A stretch of DNA of 64,000 nt from Vibrio rotiferianus CAIM 577 = LMG 21460. Its GTDB lineage: Bacteria > Pseudomonadota > Gammaproteobacteria > Enterobacterales > Vibrionaceae. The notes beneath the pieces were generated by a model. The model was not told the origin of the DNA, made no database searches, and was given only the letters and a program-made list of their open reading frames with translations. Below, piece after piece: positions 27,197 to 34,599 of the stretch (the stretch's first letter is position 1; every line of letters begins with the position of its first letter). Location of the stretch: contig NZ_APHW01000104.1 of the NCBI RefSeq assembly GCF_002741985.1, positions 186,001 through 250,000 on the forward strand, written 5' to 3'. Made by a program: the position numbers and the translations under genes.

Positions 27197-28345
27197 TTAC
27201 ATCGCTTCTTCGAAGATCTTCGAGATTTCTTCGTGAGTTGCTTGTTTAGGGTTAGTGAAACCACAAGCGTCTTTAAGTGCGTTGTCTGCTAGTGTTGGGA
27301 TGTCTTCTAGCTTCGCACCAAGTTCTTTAATACCTGAAGGGATGCCAACATCTTTCGCTAGTACAACGATAGCGTCGATAGCTGCTGCCGCACCTTGTTC
27401 TGCTGACATACCTTCTACATCTACGCCCATTGCTTTCGCTACATCGCGTAGGCGCTCTGGACATACTTGCGCGTTGTAACGCTGTACGTGAGGTAGAAGA
27501 ATCGCGTTACAAACACCATGTGGTAGGTCGTAGAAACCACCTAGTTGGTGTGCCATTGCGTGCACGTAACCTAGAGACGCGTTGTTGAACGCCATACCAG
27601 CCATGAACTGTGCGTATGCCATTTGCTCACGAGCTTCTAGATCTTCACCATTTTTCACTGCTGTGCGTAGGTGCGCTTGAATTAATTCGATCGCTTTGAT
27701 TGCTACTGCGTCAGTGATTGGTGTCGCTGCGATAGATACGTAAGCTTCAACGGCGTGCGTCAGTGCATCCATACCTGTCGCTGCTGTTAGCGAAGCTGGT
27801 TTAGCAAGCATTAGCTCAGGATCGTTTACAGAAATAAGCGGAGTAGTGTGCTTATCAACGATTGCCATCTTGATGTGACGTTCTTCGTCAGTGATGATGC
27901 AGAAACGAGTCATTTCAGATGCTGTACCAGCAGTCGTGTTGATTGCAATCAGTGGCATCATTGGTTTTGCTGACTGATCTACGCCTTCGTAATCAGCGAT
28001 TTTGCCGCCGTTAGAAGCAACTAGCGCGATACCTTTTGCACAGTCGTGTGGTGAGCCGCCACCTAGAGAGATAACGAAGTCACACTCGTTATCAGAAAGA
28101 AGAGTTAAGCCTGCGTTTACGTTGCCAATTGTAGGGTTTGGCTGAGTGCCGTCAAATACAACAGTTTCAACGTCACGCTCAGTAAGAAGATCTTGTACCT
28201 GCTTTACTACGCCGATTTGGTTAAGGATTTTATCCGTAACGATCAAACCTTTTTTAAAGCCTTGAGATTGGATGCTGTCTGTTGCGTCTTTAAGGCAACC
28301 TGCGCCCATTAGGTTTACGGTAGGGATAAAAAATGCACTTGTCAT
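27197..28345 (-). CDS. yiaY: Iron-containing alcohol dehydrogenase, YiaY type
   Basis: The 382-aa group III alcohol dehydrogenase aligns by eye over its whole length with E. coli YiaY. Shared blocks are VIVSLGGGSPHDCAKGIAL, INTTAGTASEMTRFCIITDE, DALTHAVEAYVS and NNASLGYVHAMAHQLGG. The iron ligands are the Asp in DALTH's upstream segment and the histidines in GYVHAMAHQ and LPHGVCN. It interconverts short-chain alcohols or lactaldehyde with NAD(P). The promoter region (28346-28512) holds an FNR-like box and an inverted repeat, so expression may respond to oxygen. Confidence 0.92.
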   Translation of the reverse strand: MTSAFFIPTVNLMGAGCLKDATDSIQSQGFKKGLIVTDKILNQIGVVKQVQDLLTERDVETVVFDGTQPNPTIGNVNAGLTLLSDNECDFVISLGGGSPHDCAKGIALVASNGGKIADYEGVDQSAKPMMPLIAINTTAGTASEMTRFCIITDEERHIKMAIVDKHTTPLISVNDPELMLAKPASLTAATGMDALTHAVEAYVSIAATPITDAVAIKAIELIQAHLRTAVKNGEDLEAREQMAYAQFMAGMAFNNASLGYVHAMAHQLGGFYDLPHGVCNAILLPHVQRYNAQVCPERLRDVAKAMGVDVEGMSAEQGAAAAIDAIVVLAKDVGIPSGIKELGAKLEDIPTLADNALKDACGFTNPKQATHEEISKIFEEAM

Positions 28346-28424
28346 ATTGGATTGCTCCGTCGTTATTTTTAATAATCTTTCTTAATCTGTCATTTACTTT
28401 TGCATACCAAGTTCATGTTTGAGA

Positions 28425-28438
28425 TTGATCTAGAACAA
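28425..28438 (-). promoter_or_regulatory. FNR-like box upstream of yiaY
   Basis: TTGATCTAGAACAA matches the FNR consensus TTGAT-N4-ATCAA at nine of ten positions. It is centred about 86 nt before the yiaY start. FNR control of iron alcohol dehydrogenases is plausible, but this is a motif match only. Confidence 0.4.
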
Positions 28439-28487
28439 GAATAACCCCTTAGAGGTATCTTGAACGCAGAAAGTGTGATGGCAGTCT

Positions 28488-28512
28488 TGTTGCACAGTGA
28501 GGTGGTGCAACA
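28488..28512. repeat. Inverted repeat TGTTGCAC-N9-GTGCAACA
   Basis: Perfect 8-bp arms (28488-28495 and 28505-28512) flank 9 nt, about 155 nt upstream of yiaY. It has the form of a dimeric regulator's operator. Apart from this, the FNR-like box and the elbB terminator, nothing else was found in 28346-28678. Confidence 0.45.
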
Positions 28513-28610
28513 CCTACTTAACGTAGCTGAAATATTTCATTTATCACGCAAACGATTGGCAAAAATAGCAAGTTTTGTACGGTTAATCTCCCAATTCGAC
28601 TAAAGTATAA

Positions 28611-28647
28611 AAAATCCCCATTGATGTTATATCTATCAATGGGGATT
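28611..28647 (-). terminator. Terminator of elbB
   Basis: A perfect 13-bp stem pairs AATCCCCATTGAT (28613-28625) with ATCAATGGGGATT (28635-28647), with a 9-nt loop and a short U-tract on the minus strand. It lies 31 nt after the elbB stop. Confidence 0.88.
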
Positions 28648-28678
28648 GGTATTTCGCCTTTAAGCAAACGTTTTCCTT

Positions 28679-29329
28679 TTAGGCGATTTTAACTAACTTA
28701 TCTACTAATTTCTCAATACCTGATGCCGCTTGAGTTATATTCTCCGCTAACATATAAGCTGGTGTAGAAAGTACTTTGTGTTTTTCATCAAAGTGGACTT
28801 CATCAACTTGGCAATCAATGTGTTCACCACCCATGCGATTAAACGCCGCTGCCGTTGCTTCATCGTTACCAATCGTACCTTGTACGCCTTGGTCATAAAC
28901 CAGTGGAATAATTGCTGGAGCAATACATAAATAACCAGCAGGTTTACCTGATTGAGCAAACGCTCGGCATGCTTGTGCCACGTGGGTATTGATAGAACAC
29001 TCCGCACCGGAAACGGCGAAGTCAGTTAAGTTTTTTGCTGCGCCAAATCCACCAGGGAGAAGTAGGGCATCGTACTCGTCGACATTCAGTTTGGCGACAT
29101 CATCAATGTTGCCGCGTGCAATACGCGCTGATTCGACTAGAACATTACGCGAGCCTTCCATTTCCTCGCCTGTCAGGTGATTAATGACGTGAAGTTGGTC
29201 AATGTTAGGTGCAAAGCAGTGCCATGTGGCGCCTGCTTTTTCGATAGCATAGAGTGCTAGTACCGCTTCGTGGATTTCTGCTCCGTCATAAACGCCGGAA
29301 CCACTTAAAATAACTGCGATTTTCTTCAT
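28679..29329 (-). CDS. elbB: ElbB, DJ-1/PfpI-family glyoxalase-like protein
   Basis: The 216-aa protein aligns by eye with E. coli ElbB (isoprenoid biosynthesis protein, also described as a glyoxalase III-like enzyme). Shared segments are KKIAVILSGSGVYDGAEIHEAVL, INHLTGEEM, LLLPGGFGAAKNLTDFA and TPAYMLAENITQAASGIEKLV. The class I glutamine-amidotransferase-like cysteine sits in GYLCIAPAI. It is likely cotranscribed with a 48-aa acidic protein gene that ends 12 nt upstream. Confidence 0.93.
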   Translation of the reverse strand: MKKIAVILSGSGVYDGAEIHEAVLALYAIEKAGATWHCFAPNIDQLHVINHLTGEEMEGSRNVLVESARIARGNIDDVAKLNVDEYDALLLPGGFGAAKNLTDFAVSGAECSINTHVAQACRAFAQSGKPAGYLCIAPAIIPLVYDQGVQGTIGNDEATAAAFNRMGGEHIDCQVDEVHFDEKHKVLSTPAYMLAENITQAASGIEKLVDKLVKIA

Positions 29330-29341
29330 GATTGGATTCCC

Positions 29342-29488
29342 TTACTCTGAACGTTCCGTAGATTGTTCCTCACTATCTAAACTATGAGCTTCTGAACGTG
29401 TTTCAACGTTTTCACTTTCGTCTTCTTCTTCATAGTAGCGCACAACAAACGGTGTCAGCATGACACTGGAAGGAAGAAAATGTTTCAT
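29342..29488 (-). CDS. Small acidic protein, 48 aa, upstream of elbB
   Basis: The ATG at 29488 is preceded by TTGGAGTCGAT, a good ribosome site, and opens a 48-aa frame ending TAA at 29342. The first 18 residues are neutral to hydrophobic (MKHFLPSSVMLTPFVVRYY). The rest is strongly acidic (EEEDESENVE, then SLDSEEQSTERSE). It sits 12 nt before elbB on the same strand. The ribosome site, lack of overlap and operon position support a real gene. I do not recognise the family. Confidence 0.55.
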   Translation of the reverse strand: MKHFLPSSVMLTPFVVRYYEEEDESENVETRSEAHSLDSEEQSTERSE

Positions 29489-29617
29489 ATCGACTCCAAT
29501 CGCTTAATAGAGTAGTTCTTATACCGATTTTGGAAAAAGAGTACGTTGAAGCGGATCATTTTTGAGTTAAGCTGCAGTTTTCGTTGGTATTCATGAGCAG
29601 TAGGTCACACAGATAAT

Positions 29618-30520
29618 ATGCAATCTTATCAATTTCGTTTCACCCTCTATGGCTGTATCGCGATTCTTTGTTGGAGCTGTTTGCTCGGTATTGCTAGGTT
29701 GGTGACAGAGAGTCTAGGGCCAGTAGGAGGTGCAGCGATGCTGTACTCTCTGAGTTCGATTTTCTTGTTGGTTGTTGTTGGTATTCCCAAGCTGTCTTAT
29801 TTCTCTCCCAAGTACTTAGTGCTGGGAGGAGCGATGTTCGTATGTTATGAAATTTTCCTCGCACTGGCATTGGGGTACTCAAACTCTCGAGCTCAAGCAA
29901 TAGAGGTTTCTATTGTCAATTATCTCTGGCCTGCGCTAACCGTTTTGTTCGCTGTGTTGGGCAGTAATAAAAAGCTGAATTGGTTGTTGTACCCAGCAGT
30001 GACGTTGGCTTTTATTGGCGTTGCATGGACAGTTAGTGGTGACAACGGTCTATCTCCGACACAGTTAGTCGCTAATATTAGTAGCAATCCTCTGGTGTAT
30101 TTTATGGCGTTTACTGGCGCAGTGATTTGGGCTGTATATTGCAACCTAACGCAACGACAACAATCAAAGCACAACGCAATTACGTTGTTCTTTATCGCAA
30201 CGGCAGTATCTTTGTGGGTGAAGTATGCATTTGCAGATGAGCCACCAATGACATTCAGTTGGGAAGCTGCGGGTTATTTGCTCGCATCTGCTGCATTAAT
30301 GGCGGGTGGCTACGGGTTGTGGAACATTGCGATCGTGGGTGGCAATATGGTGTTTCTCGCAACGTTGTCTTACTTCACGCCGATTTTCTCAGCTTTGTTT
30401 TCCTCTATTATTCTTGGGGTCACTCTGAGCCACAGCTTCTGGCAAGGCGTCGTGATGGTGACGGTTGGCTCGCTGATGTGCTGGCTAGTCACCAAAGAAA
30501 AGCGCGAAGCAGCAGGATAA
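29618..30520 (+). CDS. yddG: YddG-like aromatic amino acid exporter (DMT family)
   Basis: The 300-aa inner-membrane protein has about ten hydrophobic helices in the EamA-repeat arrangement of drug/metabolite transporters. Diagnostic YddG features are the N-terminal GIARLVTESLGPVGGAAMLY stretch, the conserved LWPALTVLFAVL of helix 4 and NYLWPALT in the first half. YddG exports aromatic amino acids and some toxic analogues. It is followed 24 nt later by a small secreted-protein gene, with which it might be cotranscribed. Confidence 0.87.
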   Translation: MQSYQFRFTLYGCIAILCWSCLLGIARLVTESLGPVGGAAMLYSLSSIFLLVVVGIPKLSYFSPKYLVLGGAMFVCYEIFLALALGYSNSRAQAIEVSIVNYLWPALTVLFAVLGSNKKLNWLLYPAVTLAFIGVAWTVSGDNGLSPTQLVANISSNPLVYFMAFTGAVIWAVYCNLTQRQQSKHNAITLFFIATAVSLWVKYAFADEPPMTFSWEAAGYLLASAALMAGGYGLWNIAIVGGNMVFLATLSYFTPIFSALFSSIILGVTLSHSFWQGVVMVTVGSLMCWLVTKEKREAAG

Positions 30521-30544
30521 ATGAGTACTTAAAAGGAAATATCT

Positions 30545-30877
30545 ATGAAACTCAAAACTATCGCAGGCCTATTTATGCTTTTTGCCCATCCTGTAGTCGC
30601 TGATTCAGCCCTACCTGAAGGAGCAATACAAGAAGGAAGCTTGTCGAATCAAAAATTGATCCAGGATGCTATGGTTGGTGTTGTCGCAGAGGTAGCGACT
30701 AGGGGGTGTGAAAGTCCAGAAAATTTCCTGCCATACGTTAAGGCGCTACCTCAAGGAGAGATCGGTTCAAGATATTGGCGTGAGATTTGGGTGGTCAAAG
30801 GCTGTGAGAAGACATACCCAATTAACTTATATTTTAGTGAAGATGGTGTAGGTGCGGCAAATTGGGTTATTGAATAA
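30545..30877 (+). CDS. Hypothetical secreted protein, 110 aa
   Basis: The protein has a signal peptide (MKLKTIAGLFMLFAHPVVA) and a mature region of about 90 residues containing two cysteines (RGCESPENF and KGCEKTYP) that probably form a disulfide, and the motif GEIGSRYWREIWVVKGCEKTYPINLYFSEDG. Small periplasmic proteins of this type are common in Vibrio. The family and function are not recognised. The ribosome site AAAGGAAAT precedes the start. Confidence 0.75.
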   Translation: MKLKTIAGLFMLFAHPVVADSALPEGAIQEGSLSNQKLIQDAMVGVVAEVATRGCESPENFLPYVKALPQGEIGSRYWREIWVVKGCEKTYPINLYFSEDGVGAANWVIE

Positions 30878-30966
30878 CGTGCTAACAAAGCGTTTATGTC
30901 AGATTCGCCACGCTTGGTATTTGGGGTTGAAGTAACTTTTGTTTTTAACGCCACAATGGTTTCAGT

Positions 30967-31770
30967 GAGATGGAGGGGCTGAGAGTCCACAAGTCCCAGT
31001 TCAATATTACCAACCCCTCCTAACCTCCCCTTGTATTGGCATCTAAGCTCTCAACACTCCGAGTTAAAGGGGAGGGACTGGTCCTGCATTTGAGAATAAT
31101 TCAGTGCTCATTGTTAGCATTCGCCGGATCAGTAGAAGAACGGTGAGCTGAAGTTAGCAAAGAATAGCTCTCCCCCTTGAACGCCGTATTCAAATGCGAA
31201 GCAACGCTAGTTAAGAAAAGGGGGAGTTGGAGGGGGTTGCAAGTGCACAAGCCACAGTTCAATGTACCAACCCCTCCTAACCTCCCCTTGTATTAGGCAT
31301 CTAAGCTCTCAACACTCTGAGCCAAAGGGGAGGGACTGGTCCTGCATTTGAGAATAATTCAGTGCTCATTGTTAGCATTCGCTGGATCAGTAGAAGAACG
31401 GTGAGCTGAAGTTAGCAAAGAATAGCTCTCCCCCTTGAAAGCTGTATTCAAGTGCGATGTAACTCAGTCAAAAAAGGGGGAGGGGGAGTGGGGTGAATGC
31501 GCAAGTCAAAGTCCCAGTTCAATGTACCAACCCCTCCTAACCACCCTTTGTATTAGGCATCTAAGTTCTCAACACTCCGAGTTAAAGGGGAGGGACTGGT
31601 CCTGCATCCGAGAACAATCCAATACTTACCGTTAGCATTCACAAGACTTGCAGAATAACGGGGATCTTAAGTTAGCAAAGAACAGCTCTCCCCCTTGAAC
31701 GCTGTGTTCAAATGCGGTGCAACTCAAGCCAATAAAAGGGGGGGGAGTTGGAGGGGGTTGCGAGTGCACC
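30967..31770. repeat. Tandem array of three ~258-bp palindromic repeats
   Basis: Three imperfect copies start at 31011, 31268 and 31528 (period 257 and 260 bp). Each copy is about 230 bp and is itself a large inverted repeat. It opens with CAACCCCTCCTAACCTCC and closes with the near-complement GGGGGAGTTGGAGGGGGTTG; inner arms are AAAGGGGAGGGACTGGTCC and CTCTCCCCCTTGAA. A linker of about 30 bp (AAGTGCACAAGCCACAGTTC) joins copies. A decayed right arm at 30967-31010 suggests a lost fourth copy. No convincing gene lies in 30878-31840, and short open frames inside the array are by-products of the repeat. Confidence 0.9.
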
Positions 31771-31783
31771 AACCGAACAAACA

Positions 31784-31809
31784 AAAAGCTCCCGAAAGTG
31801 GGAGCTTTT
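31784..31809. terminator. Bidirectional terminator after the CDF gene
   Basis: A 10-bp stem, AAAAGCTCCC (31784-31793) with GGGAGCTTTT (31800-31809), closes a GAAAGT loop. It lies 32 nt after the stop of the minus-strand CDF-type gene and borders the repeat array. Confidence 0.85.
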
Positions 31810-31840
31810 ATTTTGAGTTCGAATGTTTTTCTGTGGCGTT

Positions 31841-32734
31841 TTAGCAAGCAACATTTAACTGCAATTGAAGCTTGAATCTGTGCTTCGATAGTCGCTTAGT
31901 AAGCTGCTTACGAGTGTGCTCTAGCGTATCCAGCTCTAGAGTATCGTCATCAATGTGAACGTCTACATTCACTCGTAACTCTTGACCTACCTTTGTCACA
32001 CCAGCCAGTTTCAATTGGTGATCTGTGACTTTTTCAATTTCAAGTACGTCGTTCCCAACACTATGACAAAGCTCTTTGCTTGGTGCCATCATTAGTAGCT
32101 CACGTAATGCGCCAACCAGCATATCAAATGGTACTTTGAGGAAATAGAAGCCCATCAATACCATCATCATTGGGTCTGCATAGACCGCGTAATGTGCATA
32201 TGGCGTTAGAGATACTAACCACGCAGCGATGAAACCGACTGTGACAGCAACACTTAGAAGTGTATCCATTTGCCATTGTTTTTTCTCAGCTTCGATCAGA
32301 CCTGAAGAGAAGCGACGGCTTTTCTTCGCCATAAACCACCATGCATAGCCACAACCAATTACGTTGATTGCACCGAAGATAGTGGCAATTGAAGCGTCAA
32401 CCTCGCGACCGCCAGATGTTAATGCCGCTACTGCTGAGAACAATGAGAACGCGACCACGACTAAAATTACAGCTGCTTTAATCGCGATAACGATTGGTTC
32501 TAGTATCGCTTTGCCAAAAGGAAAAATAGATTTTGATGGCTTGCTGATGTAGTACGAAGCTGCCAGTGACAATAAAGTTAACAGCAGGCTGACGAGAGAA
32601 TATACACCGTCAAATACAATGACGATCGACCCAACAAGCAAGCCAAGTACCATTCCTCCTACTGCAAACCCAGAAGCTAAAAGGGCTGAGAAGATTAAGA
32701 TACGGTTTTCGTTTTTGCTTGTCCTGTCACACAT
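31841..32734 (-). CDS. Cation diffusion facilitator-like transporter
   Basis: The 297-aa protein has six membrane helices and a C-terminal cytoplasmic domain (about residues 215-297), as in CDF metal exporters. The helix-2 site reads FDGVYSLVS (about residues 41-49) where typical members have DxxxD, and the helix-5 site reads QMDTLLS where HxxxD is usual. The canonical tetrahedral zinc site is therefore not preserved. The substrate may differ, for example iron or manganese, or transport may be lost. The gene stands alone, next to the LysR gene on the same strand but 175 bp away. Confidence 0.85.
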   Translation of the reverse strand: MCDRTSKNENRILIFSALLASGFAVGGMVLGLLVGSIVIVFDGVYSLVSLLLTLLSLAASYYISKPSKSIFPFGKAILEPIVIAIKAAVILVVVAFSLFSAVAALTSGGREVDASIATIFGAINVIGCGYAWWFMAKKSRRFSSGLIEAEKKQWQMDTLLSVAVTVGFIAAWLVSLTPYAHYAVYADPMMMVLMGFYFLKVPFDMLVGALRELLMMAPSKELCHSVGNDVLEIEKVTDHQLKLAGVTKVGQELRVNVDVHIDDDTLELDTLEHTRKQLTKRLSKHRFKLQLQLNVAC

Positions 32735-32878
32735 AAAAGATGCCTATAATTTTTACACCTTTATATTCTTCTCTTCTGAGTGAATTTAAGCAAATAGAAA
32801 CTGTGTGACATTTAAACGATAAAGTGTACTACTGATGGTTGGTTCTTATTTTTCAATGACTTAGGTTGATTTTGTGCT

Positions 32879-32893
32879 GTCAATAATATTGAC
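32879..32893. repeat. Perfect short palindrome GTCAATAATATTGAC
   Basis: A 15-nt palindrome with 7-bp arms and a single central base lies 16 nt after the LysR stop and about 145 nt before the CDF gene start. It could be an operator or a weak hairpin. Confidence 0.35.
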
Positions 32894-32909
32894 GCTCACT
32901 GTGAAACGT

Positions 32910-33788
32910 TTAGAAGTCGAATAAATACTCGCTTAATTTATCAGCCAGCCAACTCATTGCTGGGTGTTCTGTTTGGCCATTTGGAACAAACATACAGTAG
33001 TCTTCTTGCTTCAAACCATACGTATGTTTGATCACCGCAAGCTTCTGATGTCGCAAGTAATGTCGGATCAACGGCTCGGGTAAAACGCCCCATGCGTCTT
33101 CTTCCAAAATGGTGTTGAGCATATAGTCAAAACTTGAAAAACCAATATATCGAGTAGAAAAGGGTTGCAGCTCAGGGTTGTCTTTCTCGTTCAAATACAC
33201 CATCAGAGCTTGCATTTGGTTACGTAGGTCTTCATCGGTTACACGACGCATTTTGCTTAAACGGTGATCGAAGCTGCACACCGACATCATGCGAATTTTA
33301 CCCAGCGGGTTATAAACGATATGTGGGTCATCAACGCGTTCATAATCGACTCCAAACGCAAAGTCGACTTGTTGGGTACTCACTAAGTTGGCTAAGTCAC
33401 CACTGGACGCTAGGATCAAGTTGAATGTCGTTGAAGGGAAGCGGTTATTAAGCGTATGAGATAGCTCTTGCCACAAGTCATCAGGTAGGGAGTCATCTCG
33501 GGCAACCCAAACTTCAGCGTTGAAACCATCTGAGACTTGGGCACAAGTTTTCTTGATGCGTTGTGCGGTAACGAGCAAGCTCTCACAATCTTTATAGATA
33601 GCTTTACCGGCTTCAGATAGGTTGAGTTGGTTACCAGTCCGGTTGAACAGTTCAACGTCTAGGTCTTTCTCTAAGGCTTTTATCGCCATACTGAGCTTAG
33701 TACGGTTGCAGTCGAGTTGACGCGCGGCCTCCGACACGGAGCCATATTCGGCGATGGCACAAAAAGCTTCGACTTGAGTTAAGTTCAT
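32910..33788 (-). CDS. LysR-family transcriptional regulator
   Basis: The 292-aa protein has the LysR N-terminal winged helix-turn-helix (residues 1-60: LTQVEAFCAIAEYGSVSEAARQLDCNRTKLSMAIKALEKDLDVELF) and a C-terminal LysR substrate-binding domain (about 90-290). The recognition helix, NRTKLSMAIKALE, departs from the usual SQ-AVS form. It is divergent from the methyltransferase gene; LysR proteins often control their divergent neighbour. The effector is unknown. Confidence 0.93.
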   Translation of the reverse strand: MNLTQVEAFCAIAEYGSVSEAARQLDCNRTKLSMAIKALEKDLDVELFNRTGNQLNLSEAGKAIYKDCESLLVTAQRIKKTCAQVSDGFNAEVWVARDDSLPDDLWQELSHTLNNRFPSTTFNLILASSGDLANLVSTQQVDFAFGVDYERVDDPHIVYNPLGKIRMMSVCSFDHRLSKMRRVTDEDLRNQMQALMVYLNEKDNPELQPFSTRYIGFSSFDYMLNTILEEDAWGVLPEPLIRHYLRHQKLAVIKHTYGLKQEDYCMFVPNGQTEHPAMSWLADKLSEYLFDF

Positions 33789-33960
33789 GATTAAAAAAGA
33801 CCTAAACTAAAATGATAATAATCGATAACGTAGATGAATGCGCGAACTAACGCTTAGAAAGATTATCGAAAAAAACACGGATTCGCCAGATAAGTCTATG
33901 GTGTTTTGGCGTTTTTGCGGTAATCTATGGGGGTTACAAGAAGTGAACATGGAGGCCACG

Positions 33961-34536
33961 ATGGCACAAGATTGGGACGGCTTAGCAAAGAATTGGGAAT
34001 CTAACCCAGCAACAGAACAATTTGCTCAGTCGGTGTTTGCACAGTTACAACAGCTTACTCAGCTTGATGGCATTAAAGTATTGGATTTTGGATGTGGGAC
34101 AGGACAGTTAAGCCAACTGTTGTCACCATCCGCAAAAGAGATCGTGGCGCTAGATGCATCGGAAGCCATGATTGAAGAGCTTGATAAGAAAGAGCTAGAT
34201 AATGTAGAGCCAATTGTTGATGCATTGACTCGTGGTTTGGTCGCTCAGCACCCAGCATTCCGTGGTCAGTTTGACCTAGTCGTTGCTTCTTCAGTGCTGG
34301 CTTTTATCGAAGACTACGAAACGTCTCTTGAGATTGCTCACTCGTTACTAAACGCTGGTGGTCACTTCGTGCATTTTGACTGGATCGCGGATTCAGCAAA
34401 AGGAGGCTTCACGCTAGCGAAATCAGAGAACGCACTCATCAAAGCAGGCTTTACTGAGGTAGAAACGAAGAAGGTCTTCGAAATCACGTCAGACGGTCAC
34501 ACAATGTCAGTATTAATGGGTGTAGGTCGCCGTTAA
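33961..34536 (+). CDS. Class I SAM-dependent methyltransferase
   Basis: The 191-aa protein carries motif I as VLDFGCGTGQLSQLL (about residues 39-53), motif II acidic residue in IVALDASEAMIEEL and motif III in FDLVVASSVLAFIEDYE. The start at 33961 is set by GGAGG seven to eleven bases upstream; an extension to 33838 would run into the divergent LysR promoter region. Its length and the short C-terminal sheet (HFVHFDWIADSAKGGFT) resemble UbiE/COQ5-like small methyltransferases. The substrate is unknown. Confidence 0.88.
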   Translation: MAQDWDGLAKNWESNPATEQFAQSVFAQLQQLTQLDGIKVLDFGCGTGQLSQLLSPSAKEIVALDASEAMIEELDKKELDNVEPIVDALTRGLVAQHPAFRGQFDLVVASSVLAFIEDYETSLEIAHSLLNAGGHFVHFDWIADSAKGGFTLAKSENALIKAGFTEVETKKVFEITSDGHTMSVLMGVGRR

Positions 34537-34556
34537 TCCCCGACAAAGAACATAAG

Positions 34557-34582
34557 AAAAGCGAGCTATTTAGCTCGCTTTT
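34557..34582. terminator. Terminator between the methyltransferase gene and aacS
   Basis: The stem AAAAGCGAGCT (34557-34567) pairs with AGCTCGCTTTT (34572-34582) with loop ATTT and T-tract on the plus strand. It serves the methyltransferase gene and probably the converging aacS as well. Confidence 0.88.
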
Positions 34583-34599
34583 TTGTTTACTTTGATTTG

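Noticed and set aside
31435..31635. 66-codon open frame inside the repeat array
   Set aside because: It follows the repeat boundaries, has no ribosome site and codes for low-complexity sequence.
30967..31770. Possible CRISPR array
   Set aside because: Repeat units are about 230 bp with a 257-260 bp period and no short direct repeats with unique spacers; no cas gene is present.
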